60,000 bases of DNA from Owenia fusiformis (taxonomy: Eukaryota; Annelida; Polychaeta; Sabellida; Oweniidae), in NCBI GenBank assembly GCA_903813345.2, contig CAIIXF020000008.1, positions 21,376,822 to 21,436,821 of the forward strand. The letters are read 5' to 3'. Below the pieces are notes generated by a model. That model did not search any database. It had not been told where the DNA came from and saw only the letters and a program-made list of their open reading frames with translations. The stretch's first letter is position 1, and every line of letters begins with the position of its first letter. A program made the translations under genes and the position numbers. Shown piece after piece: positions 37,471-48,310 of the stretch.

Positions 37471-37654
37471 CTAGTGAGGTGGTAAGATTGACAACACCTT
37501 TCTCTAGTCTGCATCATCAAAAATAGTGCTGCACACGTGGTTAAAACAGGAGGGAAAGAGATGAGTTCCATTTAGACATTGCTTTAAACCTTCAACAACT
37601 TCTTTATTTGTTCAGGTGTTACAATAGACTTATACGTGATAGGTCAGAGTAACA

Positions 37655-38600
37655 ACAATATTTTTACGTCCTGTGTTGAAGAGCTCTCATTTCGGGTACA
37701 GATTTTTCACATCTGGGTTCTTCCCCATTGAAATACACAGGGTCCAATTTTGAGCGCAATTTTACATTTCAGCTGTAATTGCCATTCTGCATATTTACAT
37801 TATATAGAAATAGATGTCTTTGCTTCAAATTCCCAATAACTTAACAAATACATATCTTGTTTGGACAGGCTTCAATATTTTTCAAAATCATCTACAAGTT
37901 CTCAGAATTTCATACCTGAGCTTAGATTTGAGATTTAACCTTCAATGACCTTCCCAAGGTCAAAAAAGGTCATTTCCAAGTTCTCAGAAATTCAAATTTA
38001 ATTTTTTTTTATTTCAGACTTCACCTTCAATGACCTTCTTAAGGTAAAAAAGGTCAAAAGGGTCTTTTTTCATTTCAACTTGTATCTTATTGACCACTTT
38101 TTCAAAATCATCTACAAGTTCTCAAAAGTTCAAATCTGACTATAGATTTGACCTTCAATGACATTCCCAAAGTCAAAAACTGTTTATCAACTTTGAAAAT
38201 TTAATTTCTTTTGAGAATGTGTCTTCTAGTTCGGGGAGATTCATCACAAAAAGTGAAATATCTTTTCTTGTATTGGACAGATAATATTTTCTTTTACTGG
38301 ATATGTTTTAATTTGTATATAACTACATGTATTAGACACATAAGGATGATATGAAAATTGAACCACTAAAATTGATGAATGAAACTTTCTACTATACCCG
38401 CCATGCTATCTGACCCGAATGAGCTACCTGGTGGTGAAATTGGTAGCTATGTACCTACGTGCATCTGAGTTATTATTGACCATTTCTTTTCAAAATCATC
38501 TACATTTTCTTAGAAATTCAAATCTGACTTAAAATTGAACTCATAATATTGTAAGCAACTAGGTGGTGACATTTTGTCATGTTAAATGCCTTGTTTACCT
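37655..38600 (+). repeat. Degenerate tandem repeat rich in TGACCTT/AAGGTCA
   Basis: Units marked ATCATCTACAAGTTCTCA (about 37889, 38109, 38494) and CCTTCAATGACCTTCCCAAGG-type blocks repeat with wide variation. The same blocks occur at 46144-46240 in another element. The right edge AGGTGGTGACATTTTGTCATG then GCCTTGTTTA (about 38563-38599) is a family-1-type end. A MITE arm has inserted at 38181-38473. Confidence 0.6.
38181..38473 (+). mobile_element. Solo partial copy of the 1444-2583 MITE
   Basis: It aligns to about 2270-2580 (blocks GAAATATCTTTTCTTGTATT and CTACCTGGTGGTGAAA, end CATCTGAGTTATT). It lacks the inner terminus with GATGCGAGTAG. It interrupts the 37655-38600 tandem repeat. Confidence 0.8.
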
Positions 38601-39099
38601 TCATATTTGATAGATTTTCCAATATGCTTCATGTACTTAGGTCAGGGCAGTGTTTTATTTGCCAAAACCACACGACCAACTGACATATCAAAGTGATAAT
38701 TTTATGTTTTAGTTCCCCATCAACAAATCATTGATTTATATATTTGATTAACTTTTGTGAAAAGATGTAGCACTGCATGATTAAAAATGCCTGGCCATGG
38801 ACACTTCAATTCAATTACTGGAGCATTGTATTATAACAATGTGTTAAATATATATCTAGTTATAATATACTCTGAACATGAAACACTTCACTTCCTTCTT
38901 CATTCATGGTATTGATTATTAGAGAAAGTTTGTAAATTGCTTTTGCTCTGTTATCTGAATGTCAAGTCTACAGGATTTTGCTCAACCCAATTTTTATATT
39001 AAGCCGGTTTTGAATTTTATTTTTAAAAACTGACCAAACTCTCACATAGAGACAGTTGAGATATGTTCCTTTAACAGTTTTTATGAAGAGCCCCCACAA

Positions 39100-39350
39100 A
39101 GTGGGCGGAGCCATTTGTTGTATGCACCGAAGTTTGACCAGTCACATGACCAAACATCCACCATTACTATCTTATATGGCAAATCATCAAGGCAACGATA
39201 ACGACGTCATATGTTGTGATTGTGATGAAGATATGACGAATATCACATAAACTATGACGCCAGTCACATATTGCCCTATCAACTAAACAGACATCAAAGC
39301 TAAACGTCACACATCACTGTTTATTATATTTTAATTTGTGACGTCATTAA
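39100..39350. promoter_or_regulatory. Cluster of CRE-like and GC-box motifs
   Basis: GTGGGCGGAG (about 39101), CAGTCACATGACC (about 39139), ACGACGTCAT (about 39200), TATGACG (39231 and 39254) and GTGACGTCATTA (39339 on) lie within 250 bp. No TATA box with initiator was seen and no gene can be tied to it. It may be an enhancer, a promoter or part of a repeat. Confidence 0.3.
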
Positions 39351-39380
39351 CATGTTACCTAATCAACAGAAAACAAGCAT

Positions 39381-39662
39381 TTACATGTACACTGTAGTTT
39401 GTTCATTGTCTTTCTCTGTGGTATTTTCATAAAAACTGGATGTGGATCTGAGTTTTGCCAAAATAGCATTATGGCCTTCATATTTTTCTGGATTGGTCCT
39501 TTCCCTTATGGCATTTGTTTTTAGGTATTCATTTTTTCCTATCCTTGTTTCAAAGGTGTTGATCATTAATTGGAGCAAAGTTACTTGTATAAGGACTTGG
39601 GCAAAAACATGTATTTCCCTCTCTTTTGAATTCATGTTGTTCAATTCGAAAAATAATTTCAA
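39381..39662 (-). other. 93-codon open frame, uncertain
   Basis: The second half (FETRIGKNEYLKTNAIRER and on) is charged and soluble-looking, more protein-like than most frames here. There is an overlapping 75-codon frame on the other strand. No acceptor, domain or polyadenylation signal decides it. It might be a last exon or a pseudogene remnant. Confidence 0.15.
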
Positions 39663-40250
39663 TGTCTAGGCTGTGCTCAGTAATTTTCAGTAGAATAAAT
39701 CTCAAAGGGCAAGTAGATTGAATTAAACACATATTTTGTTGTCTTTCAAATTAATGAAACAGTATACAGTATAACTGATGAACTCTCCCAACTCAAACTA
39801 TTTCTTGTTTTCTGTGGAGGTTCCATATTCTTTCTTGCAGAATCAATATACTGTAGGGATGTGTCGATCGTGCATAGTTTTGAATGCACTTTTGTCTACT
39901 TCAGATGCCTACTCAGCTTCAGTTTCATGTTTAGAACGAGAAATTAGTGATTTTTTTTTTATTATACTCATGTCTATTGAATACTATGCTGGCAATCTAA
40001 CATGCATGTTTAAGCTCCAAACATTTTAAGAAAGGAGCTTGTTAAGATATGTATCAGAAAACCAACTATAGAAGTATCAATGGTATTATCTTCTGTGGTG
40101 TAGTCTTAGCAAACACTGTTGGTGAACAGTTGCTGTTTCAATTTTATATGCAAGCTAAAGTCTCTAATTGACTCTATTTCACTTGAGTGATTGAATAATT
40201 TCTAGAATTTGCGATCTATATTTTAAGTATATATATAGCTTTTCATAATT

Positions 40251-40653
40251 TCTAGAGTATAATTTTAAATGTTTGGAACTACGTACTTTGAATTTAAAAA
40301 TAAGCAATCAAATGACTATATATTGCAACAGTATATAAAAAATAGAAACATATGAACTTGTCCTAACTTTTGTATATTTCAGATAGTTATGTATAATGTG
40401 CAGCATTGCTGTGGCCTTTTGTAATTTAGGGAGTTTCAGCAATGTTAATTTTTCTGAAAATAACATGGCAGAGAAGCATCAAAATATAAGAAGCCACAGG
40501 TATGATAGCTAAACTACAAAACAAAGTAAAATATACAAAAGTTAGGACATGTATTAAATGTTTCTATTTTTACATATACTGTTTCAATATGGTCCTCTGA
40601 TTGCTTATTTTTTAAATTCAAAGTAGTTCCAAGCATTTAAAATTAGACTATAG
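40251..40653. mobile_element. Foldback MITE, about 400 bp, at the edge of the A/B duplication
   Basis: Left arm (40251-40390) is inverted at about 40520-40653: blocks TAATTTTAAATG, GGAACTAC, AAATAAGCAATCA and CCTAACTTTTGTATATT occur reversed on the right. No coding capacity. It lies directly before the start of the duplicated region upstream of gene A. Confidence 0.8.
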
Positions 40654-41011
40654 ATAAGGATCAGTCAGATAAACATTGACTGCAACATTCAACTTTGGGA
40701 ATAACAAATCATATTTGTTTTCTATATCAGATCCATATAATACAAAATGTTTAAAACAATGTTGAAAAGTAGAACAAACTATATAGGCATGTTGTTTACT
40801 TCAAGTAATGAACTGAGTGACACATTTCACATTAACTCAAGGCCTATTCTTCTTATTGAGTCATGCGTATGATTTTGATTTTGATTTTATATTTGATATG
40901 CGTATCTGTTTCATATAATTAAAATGTTATTAATTGAATTTTTAATGTTGATTGTTTTGGAAGTTCAAAACATGTTGTCACATATAGCGTGATTCGGACA
41001 TGTCCATTTGA

Positions 41012-41065
41012 TATAAAAGCCTTGTGGACAGTGCAGTAGTGGTCAGTTCAAAAGGAGAATTGAAG
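41012..41065 (+). promoter_or_regulatory. Gene A core promoter and 21-nt non-coding exon 1
   Basis: TATAAAAG at 41012-41019 and initiator TCAGTTC with A at 41045, 33 bases on. Exon 1 would be 41045-41065, ending GAATTGAAG|GTAAGAG. The same layout and nearly the same exon stand at 49542-49595 before gene B. The upstream block CATATAGCGT (40981) is also shared by both genes and could hold a regulatory site. Confidence 0.75.
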
Positions 41066-41351
41066 GTAAGAGCTGAACATTTTATTTATACACTTAATAG
41101 ATCATTGCAATTACTGTCCACAACACAAACAAAAGAAATCATATCAGTTTTCTCTACAGGATTTTTTTCTCAAGTTGTGACATAATTCTTTTGGTCAAAA
41201 TATACCAATTTTCATGGCTTTCCTCATATTTAAGTTAGGTTTGGGCAAGTGGGTTCTCAGGCAGGGAGATCACTGCATATTTCGTGTAATCAACATCACA
41301 AAATTGTGTTGAATTTAATTTAATTGTTTTTATATTATAGTAACTACTAGT

Positions 41352-44300
41352 ATGGCAAAATACCTGATACCTTTGACTTTTGGCATTTGCCTTGTTGGAT
41401 TTGTGCTACCTGGAGCTATAGCAGATCCAGTAAGTTCAAAGTGATTTACTTATATATTTTATATACATATAAAAATATGGCCTCACTACAATGGTATGGT
41501 ACATACTATAAGAGGGTCAACCATGAAATATTTATCCCAACTAACAAAGTTTGGTAGGGATACAGTGAAGCCTTCCATCCATCCATCCATCAGTTAGTCC
41601 ACCAGTCCATCCGTCCGGAAGATTACTCAAATACAAGTATAGGGATTTGCTTCATATTTGGTGGAAAGATATATATTGGTAAATAAGTTTACGTAAAAAA
41701 AATTTCAAGATGGCAGCCACTTTAGAAATGACGGAAATTGTTTTGCAATAATTTTCTGACTTCTTCTAAGTATGGCTCTCAATATTATACTCAAATTGAA
41801 GGAATTTAAATTATGGTGTTGTTTTCTGATTTGCTATCTGATTTATGGTTTCAAATATTGTATTGTTTTTGTGATTTGTGCCTTTGAAACTACTAATTGG
41901 TCACCCAAATGCTTAAATTAAAATTATGATATATTTCTAATGCATGTCTTTAAACATCTGCCAATTCAATCAAGGGTAGAGAAGATAGTAAATGTTACAT
42001 TGTGACATATCCACATTCATGAATATTGGGTTTGTTGGGGTATGCTACTCCATGGAGTTGCTGATTTCTAGTTTTAAACATCAGACAGAAATTTTTATAT
42101 ATACCATCCTACATTTTTGTATGGTCACCTTTCAAGATACATGTTTACCTCCATCAATCATTTTCCATATTTTTTTGTCTAGAAATTGAGGAACATATTG
42201 CATTTATAATAAATATTATTCTTATATCACTGTCATATTCCCCACTCTCTCATTGGTATATATAATTCGGATGACACAAAAAATATGAAGATGTATTGCC
42301 TGTGATGTCAGAAAAAGTCGTATTCAACAGGCATATTCACCTGGCCTGATGTTATGTTCAGTGTTAATCTGAAAGGGATATGGAAAATCTGATAAGTCAT
42401 GTTCTTATAAGACATTCCAAAAAGTGAGAGAGTGGGGAATTTAACAGCGAGAAATAAAACAACAATTTCATACTATTTTCAGTTAATACCTGTTGCACTT
42501 TCAGTGATTCCGCAATGTGTATTTCCCTTGCCCTTCAAGCTTCGGGGAATACACCTTGCTAGAATCATTGATGAACAGGTATTCAACTCGATAGTATGAA
42601 ATATTTGTATGGTATTTCATGATCATATTATAGTGTGGAATAGTAGAGAGAGGTGAATATTGTGGGACATTGATGCCCCCTGGTATATTCACACTGGCTG
42701 GGCGGTGTGCGGAGGGAGACGAATGCTTCTGCAAACCAGAGAAAAAACCTGAGGAAGAGAATGAAAATGCCCCTGACCCCTATATGGATGATGACATGGT
42801 TCCAGAAAAGAAACCTAAAATGGAACCTAAAATGCAACAACCCAAAAAATGTATATGTACTGATCCAGCAGAAATCAAGGCACATATGGGTATGGAGTAT
42901 ACATATATTAGCGTGTCATATGTAATTTTTGTAGGGTATTCATTTCACACGAAAAGAGTAGACATTCAATATCACTTTCTGGCCATTCTATGTTTTAAAA
43001 CATATGCAGGATCTGAAAAAGGGGAAACATAGGCACTGTAAAACATTTTGAATAGTAGCATAATGGTCTAAGCAACACAGATGCAGGTCAAAATTTGACC
43101 TTGCAAAAAACTTACAAACATTTTTCTGGTTTCAAGTCTTTTTATGTCCCCACCACATAGTGTGGGTCCATATTGTCGGCCTATTGTCCGTCCTTCTGCC
43201 AAGTTAAATAATCAAGCTTAACAAGTTATAAATTTAAAAACTAATAAAACTATTATAGTTTAGGGCTTGCCCTTGTGATGATTGTCCAACTATAATACAG
43301 AAATACAAAAAAATTGAAAAAATGGTGAGGATTATAATAGATCCTAATTTACCCTTAGCCCCATCATAATATCGAAACGGGGATATCAGTATTTTAAACA
43401 GTTAAAATACTAATATGAATATTACATTTTTATGTAATTTTTTAAGTGTACATTCCTTCCAAAAGATTTTTTCATTTCCTCTGAATGTTTAACTACACGA
43501 TCACAGAGACCCTTCTCATACTTTATTTCCCTGGTGTTGGTTGTTTGGAGTGACTAGATAGTTTGCACTTTTAATGCTCTACTTGCTTTTCCTGCTTTTC
43601 CTCATTTTCCTCTTTGCATGCTTAATTCCCTTTGTGGTTTGCACTTTCACCTTTTATTGACTTTGTGTACCAATATTGATGTGGCTGAGTTGGAGTATTT
43701 TGGTAAGTGGTCCGAAAATGACTTTAAACTATACAAAATTTTTCTGGTTTATACACATGGTGTATAGTCTAAATAGTCCATTAATCCCATACCCTAACAG
43801 GTTAAACTTTTTTTTTTAAATAAAATATATATACATATAATTTTTTTAAATAGTTTAAAATACTGAGTAAATGGTATAGATATATGAATAGGAAAATAAA
43901 AAATGGAATAAATAAAAAATGTTAACTATAAGAATGGAAAACAAATGAAAAATGTTAACTGTAAAAATACACCGTATACTGAAGCGTTCATGGACTTGTT
44001 AATATAGTTCAGGGACCCAGTTATGTCTTATTTATTGAATCCATGCAGGGAAGGGGAGTGTTTCCATGGACTAAAACGTTAAACCCACCTATGCCCAGTC
44101 ACAAGCCTGAGGAACCTGCTTTTATATCTAATGTGGATTTTTATCTTACCAATCATGACTTAAATATTAATATGGGTATTTCCTATAATTAATATATACT
44201 GGATTTTAACTTACCAAATATGACTTCAATATTAATATGGGTTTAAACCTATAATAAATTAAATACTGGATATGACAAATAAGTAAAATCAATTATAATC

Positions 44301-47300
44301 TACCTACATGATGTAGATATCCAAATGTTGGTCTGAATTTATCTTTGTGGAAAGATTGTATGCTTCAGTTGCTCTTTAACAAAACATGTGGGACAGTGTA
44401 TCTATATATTACAAGATGTCTGTCTGTCTGTCCGTCTGTCCGTACGTCCGGCAGTTTTCTCCAAAACCGCTACAGGTATCACCTTCAAATTTTCAGGGAT
44501 ATTTTATGAGTGCATATAGATGTGGATGAAAAAAAATTAGCTTGATACCTACTTCCTGTCGGCCATTTTGAAGTCAAATGCTAAAATCCTTGTCTGCAAA
44601 CTTTAAGAAAAATGGATTCACAGTTGCTTTTAAAACTTTAACATCTTGTTCAGCTCACTTCATTCTAGATCTGATTAGGTTTTGGACCAGTTAGCTCAGT
44701 CATGTCAGCCATTTTGAATGTTTGAAGAAAACTTAGCGCACGATAATACTTTGTATCATATTGAATGGTGTTTTTCAGTTTTGATACTTTAACTATTTAG
44801 TAGCTTTATAAATAATTTCAGGTGTACTTTGTTGTAAAAGCCTATGTTATTGTTAACAGTAGTTATATGTGATAATTTTGTAAAAAGAAATCAGCAAAAA
44901 CTCATAATCACTTTTTTTATTGTCGGCCATTTTGGATTTTTTCGTCCTAAAATCTTGTCAATAAAGTCTTGTCTACGCGTTTTCAGGTGAACTGTTTGGT
45001 AGATCAATTTCAAATTTTCAGGGATGATTCTTAGTATGGAAATCTAGATCTGATTAGTTTTTGGGCATTCTGGGTAAATGTCAAGGCAGCCATTTTGGAT
45101 TTTCCGTCCTAAAATCTTGTCTGTAAAGTCTTGTCTACGCGTTTTCAGGTGAACCGTTTGGTGGATCAATTTAAAATTTTCAGGGATGATTCTTATTATG
45201 AAAATCTAGATCTGATTAGTTTTTGGGCATTCTGGGTAAATGTCAAGGCAGCCATTTTGGATTTTCTGTCCTCAAATCTTGTCTATAAAGTTTTGTTTAC
45301 ATGTTTTCTGGTTAACTGTGTGACGGATCAATTTCAAATTTTCAGGGGTGGTTCTTAGTATGAAAATCTAGAACGGACTTATTTTTGGCATTCTGGGTAA
45401 ATTTTAAGGTGGCCATTTTGGATTTTCCGTCCTCAGATTGTGTCGGTAAAGTCTTGTCTACTCATTTTTGGCTCACACAGTGAGCCTATGGGATTGACCA
45501 GGCGTCCGTCCGTCCGTTGGTCCGTCCGTCCGTTGGTCCGTCCGTTGGTCCGTCCGTCCGTTGGTCCGTCCGTCCGTCCGTCAACATTGGCTGCACAAAT
45601 TAAAACTGCTATTCGGATTGAGTCATATCCACATTCATTTTATGCATATCCATAATGCCTATTTGACCTATCATCGTGATTTCCCAAGTTCGCCTGGTTT
45701 CCGAGAAATTGCGGATTTTGACGTCAAAAATTCAAATTTTCTGTAAATACTAGACACTTTGTTGAAGTAGAACTTTCAAATAACTTTTAGTAGTTGGTGT
45801 ATATGCAACCTATGTCCTCTGAAGATTTCAAAGCTCTTGGAATTACGGTTTTTGGTGCTTACTCTATAAAATTTGAAAAAAACTAGGACTTAGTCATTTT
45901 CAGGAAACTTTCTCATGTATAAAGTCAATGGCAGGTTTTGTGATTGACAAGATTCTTAAAGTTTGCCTTATACTTGATCATTTCCTGCAATAAATTACAT
46001 CATTAATAGATTTAAGCATTCCCTACATATTTCTCAATATATGTCAGCATCAAATTTTTACCGTTTTTGAAATATTTGACGTCAAAAAACAGTAGAAATA
46101 AGTTATTTTTCAACTTGCTTCAATTTGACCAAATTTTTTTTTGAAAATCATCTACAAGTTGCCTGGAGTTTAAATCTGACATTAGTTTTAGGATTTCACC
46201 TTTACTTGACCTTCAGTGACCTCCGAAAGGTCAAAAAAGTTGATTTTTCAAATTGATTTTTGGATGTAAATTTTGGTCAGCTTAATCACAAAAGACCTTA
46301 CTGAGCTCTGAATAAGTAAAATTTTCAAGGTCAAAGGTCATCAAACTAGGTCACATAACTATGCTATCTAAGTTTCTCAAAGTTCGAGACTACAAATCCA
46401 AATCAATATTTTTGTTTGAAAGTCAGGATATAAATTCCTCTGAAGGTTCCAAACTGTGTGAGCATAGGACCGTGGGTCCTTCATTAGGATAACCATTTGA
46501 CGGGATCACCCATAGGTGGGGACATTTTGTACACATTTGTGTTCTTGTTGATGATTTTATATAAATTTTGAGTATTCAATGAATTGTGGTTGGAATAAAG
46601 CACTCATATATTGTATGATATCCTTAACTCATTGCTGACCAACCCCGAGATATTTTGTCTATGACGTCATAATCATATGTGACCAACCCCGAGATATCTG
46701 GGGGTGCTGTCCAGTAGTTGTCACATAATCTGTACCAGTTATCTTACCAAATATTTTAGTGGTCACTAGGGGAACCTGGTAGGGTGCAATTGAAATGTTT
46801 TGTCATTGGCTTCACAAATGGCATATAAATTAGCACATAGCGTGTTGATACAGTCTATTTTATGCTAATGTGAAAACATGCAATTTTGCTTAATTTTCCA
46901 TCAAAATTGGCAGTTACCAGCAGAAAACCTCCAAAAATAGCTTTGGCCAGCAATGTGTTAACAATTTTGGCCTTTGTAATTGGTAAAGATTTAGTGTATG
47001 GTAAAAATATACTCCTCAAAAAAGTTAAGGACCAGTGGTTTTCTTCATAGGTTTACATGTTAACCCACATATTTGTTTGAATGACTATTTTCTAGGCCAT
47101 TTTTGTTAAATTTCATGAAATTCATCAATTTTGACATCAAATTTTGACCTATTGTAATGGAGATATAACATTGAATTTTATAGAGAATATCAACATACAG
47201 ATTTATTTACTATCGGGTTTTCCTTTGTTCCACGCTTAGAAAATAGTCGTTCAAACAAATATGGTGGTTAACATGTAAACCACTGGTCCTTAACCTTTTT

Positions 47301-47996
47301 TTGGGGAGTATATTTAACTGAGAATTTAGGTAGTGATTTATAATGGGAAGTCACAGTGTCTCATAATTTGAAGTTTTTCCGGAATGTGCTTGGTATACAA
47401 CCCATACTTTTCATTACTTAAAAGTGCATGTGATCCTAAATTATTTTTAATGATCTTTTTACTTTCGCTATCTATAAAATTTGGTACAAACCTTTTCTGA
47501 AAATATTAAATAGTCTGTTGATGAAGAAAGTTACATATGATGATGAATTAAAATATGTTATGTTAATTTAAGATCTAAATAACACATACTACCCTTTAAA
47601 TGATAGCATGACATGTGAGTTTTTTCTGTATATGGGAAAGTTTATTTTAATAATTATTCTTCTTAGTCTGTTTATTTGATACTGGTCATCAAATGAAGTG
47701 AGCAGTTTCCCCAGAACTAAATGCATTTATACATTTTATCTCTAATAATAATGTCTCTTTGTAAACTAGAAATGGAAGAAGAGGAAGAAGGAGAAGGAAT
47801 GGGAGGAAAGAAAGGAAGAAAAGGGGGAAAAGGAAAGGGAAAGGGCAAAGGAAAGGAGATGGGTGGAGCTGATGGTGAGGAAACTGTTGAAGGAAGTGGT
47901 GATGCAACTGCCACTACTCCAGCTACTACTCGACGACCAGGCAAGGGAAAGAAAGGAGGAAGGAAAGGAGGAAAGAAAAGAGGGAAAAAACCATAG
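41352..47996 (+). CDS. Gene A: secreted Cys-rich, Gly-Lys-rich protein (186 aa), three coding exons
   Basis: Coding exons are 41352-41429, 42634-42889 and 47770-47996 (TAG at 47994), with GTAAGT, GTATGG and TAG-type acceptor joins that keep frame (phases 0 and 1). Residues 1-24 are a signal peptide (cleavage after GAIA). Residues 27-59 form a module with C27, C36, C51, C57 and C59 (CGIVERGEYCG start, CAEGDECFC end). Residues 60-98 are Pro/Glu/Lys/Met rich. C99 and C101 form a second CXC. Residues 112-121 are acidic, and 122-140 are a GK repeat. E152-G-S154-G-D156 is a glycosaminoglycan-type attachment site followed by Thr-rich sequence, and the end is again Gly/Lys/Arg. With seven cysteines, one may pair between chains. 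The role is unknown: extracellular matrix, mucus, shell or adhesive protein are all possible. The 1.2- and 4.9-kb introns carry several transposons. Its paralogue lies 8.5 kb downstream. Confidence 0.8.
41534..41720 (+). mobile_element. Pearl-like family 2 remnant in intron 2 of gene A
   Basis: ATCCCAACTAACAAAGTTTG folds on GGGAT, followed by (CATC)n and TTACTCAAATAC. The same remnant stands at 50744 in intron 2 of gene B with matching flanks, so the element was there before the gene duplicated. Confidence 0.75.
42237..42440. mobile_element. 204-bp MITE with perfect 16-bp TIRs (gene A only)
   Basis: ATTCCCCACTCTCTCA at 42237-42252 is exactly inverted at 42425-42440. Gene B has no counterpart between the shared intron blocks, so insertion followed the duplication or B lost it. 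Confidence 0.75.
43204..44412. other. 1.2-kb AT-rich insert inside the microsatellite of the 43144 element
   Basis: (GTCC)n breaks off at about 43200 and resumes as (GTCT)n at 44418. The insert has a two-fold about 70-bp repeat (AATATTAATATGGGT near 44164 and 44229). No termini or open frames were recognised. It might be a separate transposon or captured sequence. Confidence 0.5.
45467..46480 (+). mobile_element. Pearl-like element, family 3, nested, with TCATT target duplication
   Basis: GCTCACACAG (45471-45480) is exactly inverted at 46454-46463. The left end folds (GCTCA-CACAG-TGAGC) and is followed by (GTCC)n mixed with GTTG. TCATT stands on both sides (45462-45466, 46481-46485), where the uninterrupted copy near 8690 has it once. 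The body shares TGACCTT/AAGGTCA blocks with 37655-38600. The Arg/Ser/Val/Pro-rich frames at the microsatellite are artefacts. Confidence 0.8.
46628..46957. mobile_element. TTAA-flanked MITE (piggyBac-like), copy 2, gene A only
   Basis: Ends CTCATTGCTGACCAACC and, reversed, CACATTGCTGGCCAAAG, with TTAA at 46624-46627 and 46958-46961. Gene B keeps the empty site (CCTTATAATTTTGCC, about 53074-53088), which confirms TTAA as target duplication. Confidence 0.85.
47012..47308. mobile_element. Tc1/mariner-type MITE, 297 bp, gene A only
   Basis: The ends CTCCTCAAAAAAGTTAAGG and, reversed, CTCCCCAAAAAAAGGTTAAG continue into ACCAGTGGTTT. Inner blocks also pair (GTTTGAATGACTATTTTCTA with its reverse near 47240). 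TA stands on both sides. Gene B has the empty site at about 53111-53122. Confidence 0.85.
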
Positions 47997-48061
47997 ATCA
48001 CCTTCTATCCAAGACAAAATCAATCAAATACCAATCAGTTGTTATGCATTTGTGAAATATG

Positions 48062-48067
48062 AATAAA
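48062..48067 (+). terminator. Polyadenylation signal of gene A
   Basis: AATAAA, 66 bases after the stop codon. The surrounding block (TGAATAAATATTTTTATGAC) is the same in gene B at 53729. Confidence 0.8.
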
Positions 48068-48120
48068 TATTTTTATGACTGAATAACATTTTCTTTTAAT
48101 TTATAAAATGCTGAATAGAT

Positions 48121-48310
48121 ATCCCAACGAACAAAGTTTAGTAGGGATATAGTGAAGCCCTCTGTCGGTCGGGCGGAATATAGTGAAGCCATCTGTCGGG
48201 CGGGCGGGCGGGATATAGTGAAGCCCTCTGTTGGGCCGGCGGGCCTGTCGCAAATGTTGTCTGCAACAAATGCAGGCGGTAACATTTTGCATTTTTATGC
48301 ATATTGGTAA
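48121..48310 (+). repeat. Three-fold ATATAGTGAAGCC repeat, chimeric pearl-like remnant
   Basis: ATCCCAACGAACAAAGTTTA and GGGATATAGTGAAGCC are a family-2 left end. ATATAGTGAAGCC then CTGTCGG/GGGCGGGC recur at about 48137, 48178 and 48219. The tail (AACAAATGCAGGCGGTAACA, TTTTGCATTTTTATGC) is a family-1-type right end, so two families are joined. The Arg/Pro-rich minus frames are artefacts. Confidence 0.7.

Larger units (their letters stand above)
43144..46547 (+). mobile_element. Pearl-like family 1 element in intron 3 of gene A, twice interrupted
   Basis: It begins ATGTCCCCACCACATAGTG and ends TAGGTGGGGACATTTTGT then GTTCTTG, as at 7091-8751. Body blocks match that copy closely, with about 175-bp tandem units near 44930-45440. 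About 1.2 kb (43204-44412) is inserted in the microsatellite, and another pearl-like element in the body (45467-46480). Gene B shows the empty site at about 52990-53001 (CTCTTCTTGATG). Confidence 0.8.

Noticed and set aside
42707-42925. Second plus-strand frame over gene A exon 3
   Set aside because: It is out of phase with the signal-peptide exon, and the Cys-rich frame is the one conserved in gene B.
45440-45746. Arg/Pro/Ser/Val-rich open frames
   Set aside because: Translation of the (GTCC)n microsatellite in a pearl-like element.
47689-48023. Pro/Ser/Phe-rich minus-strand frames opposite gene A exon 4 (and the same at 53411-53690 for gene B)
   Set aside because: They are the antisense of the Gly-Lys/Glu coding exons, whose plus-strand frame joins in phase to upstream exons with good splice sites.
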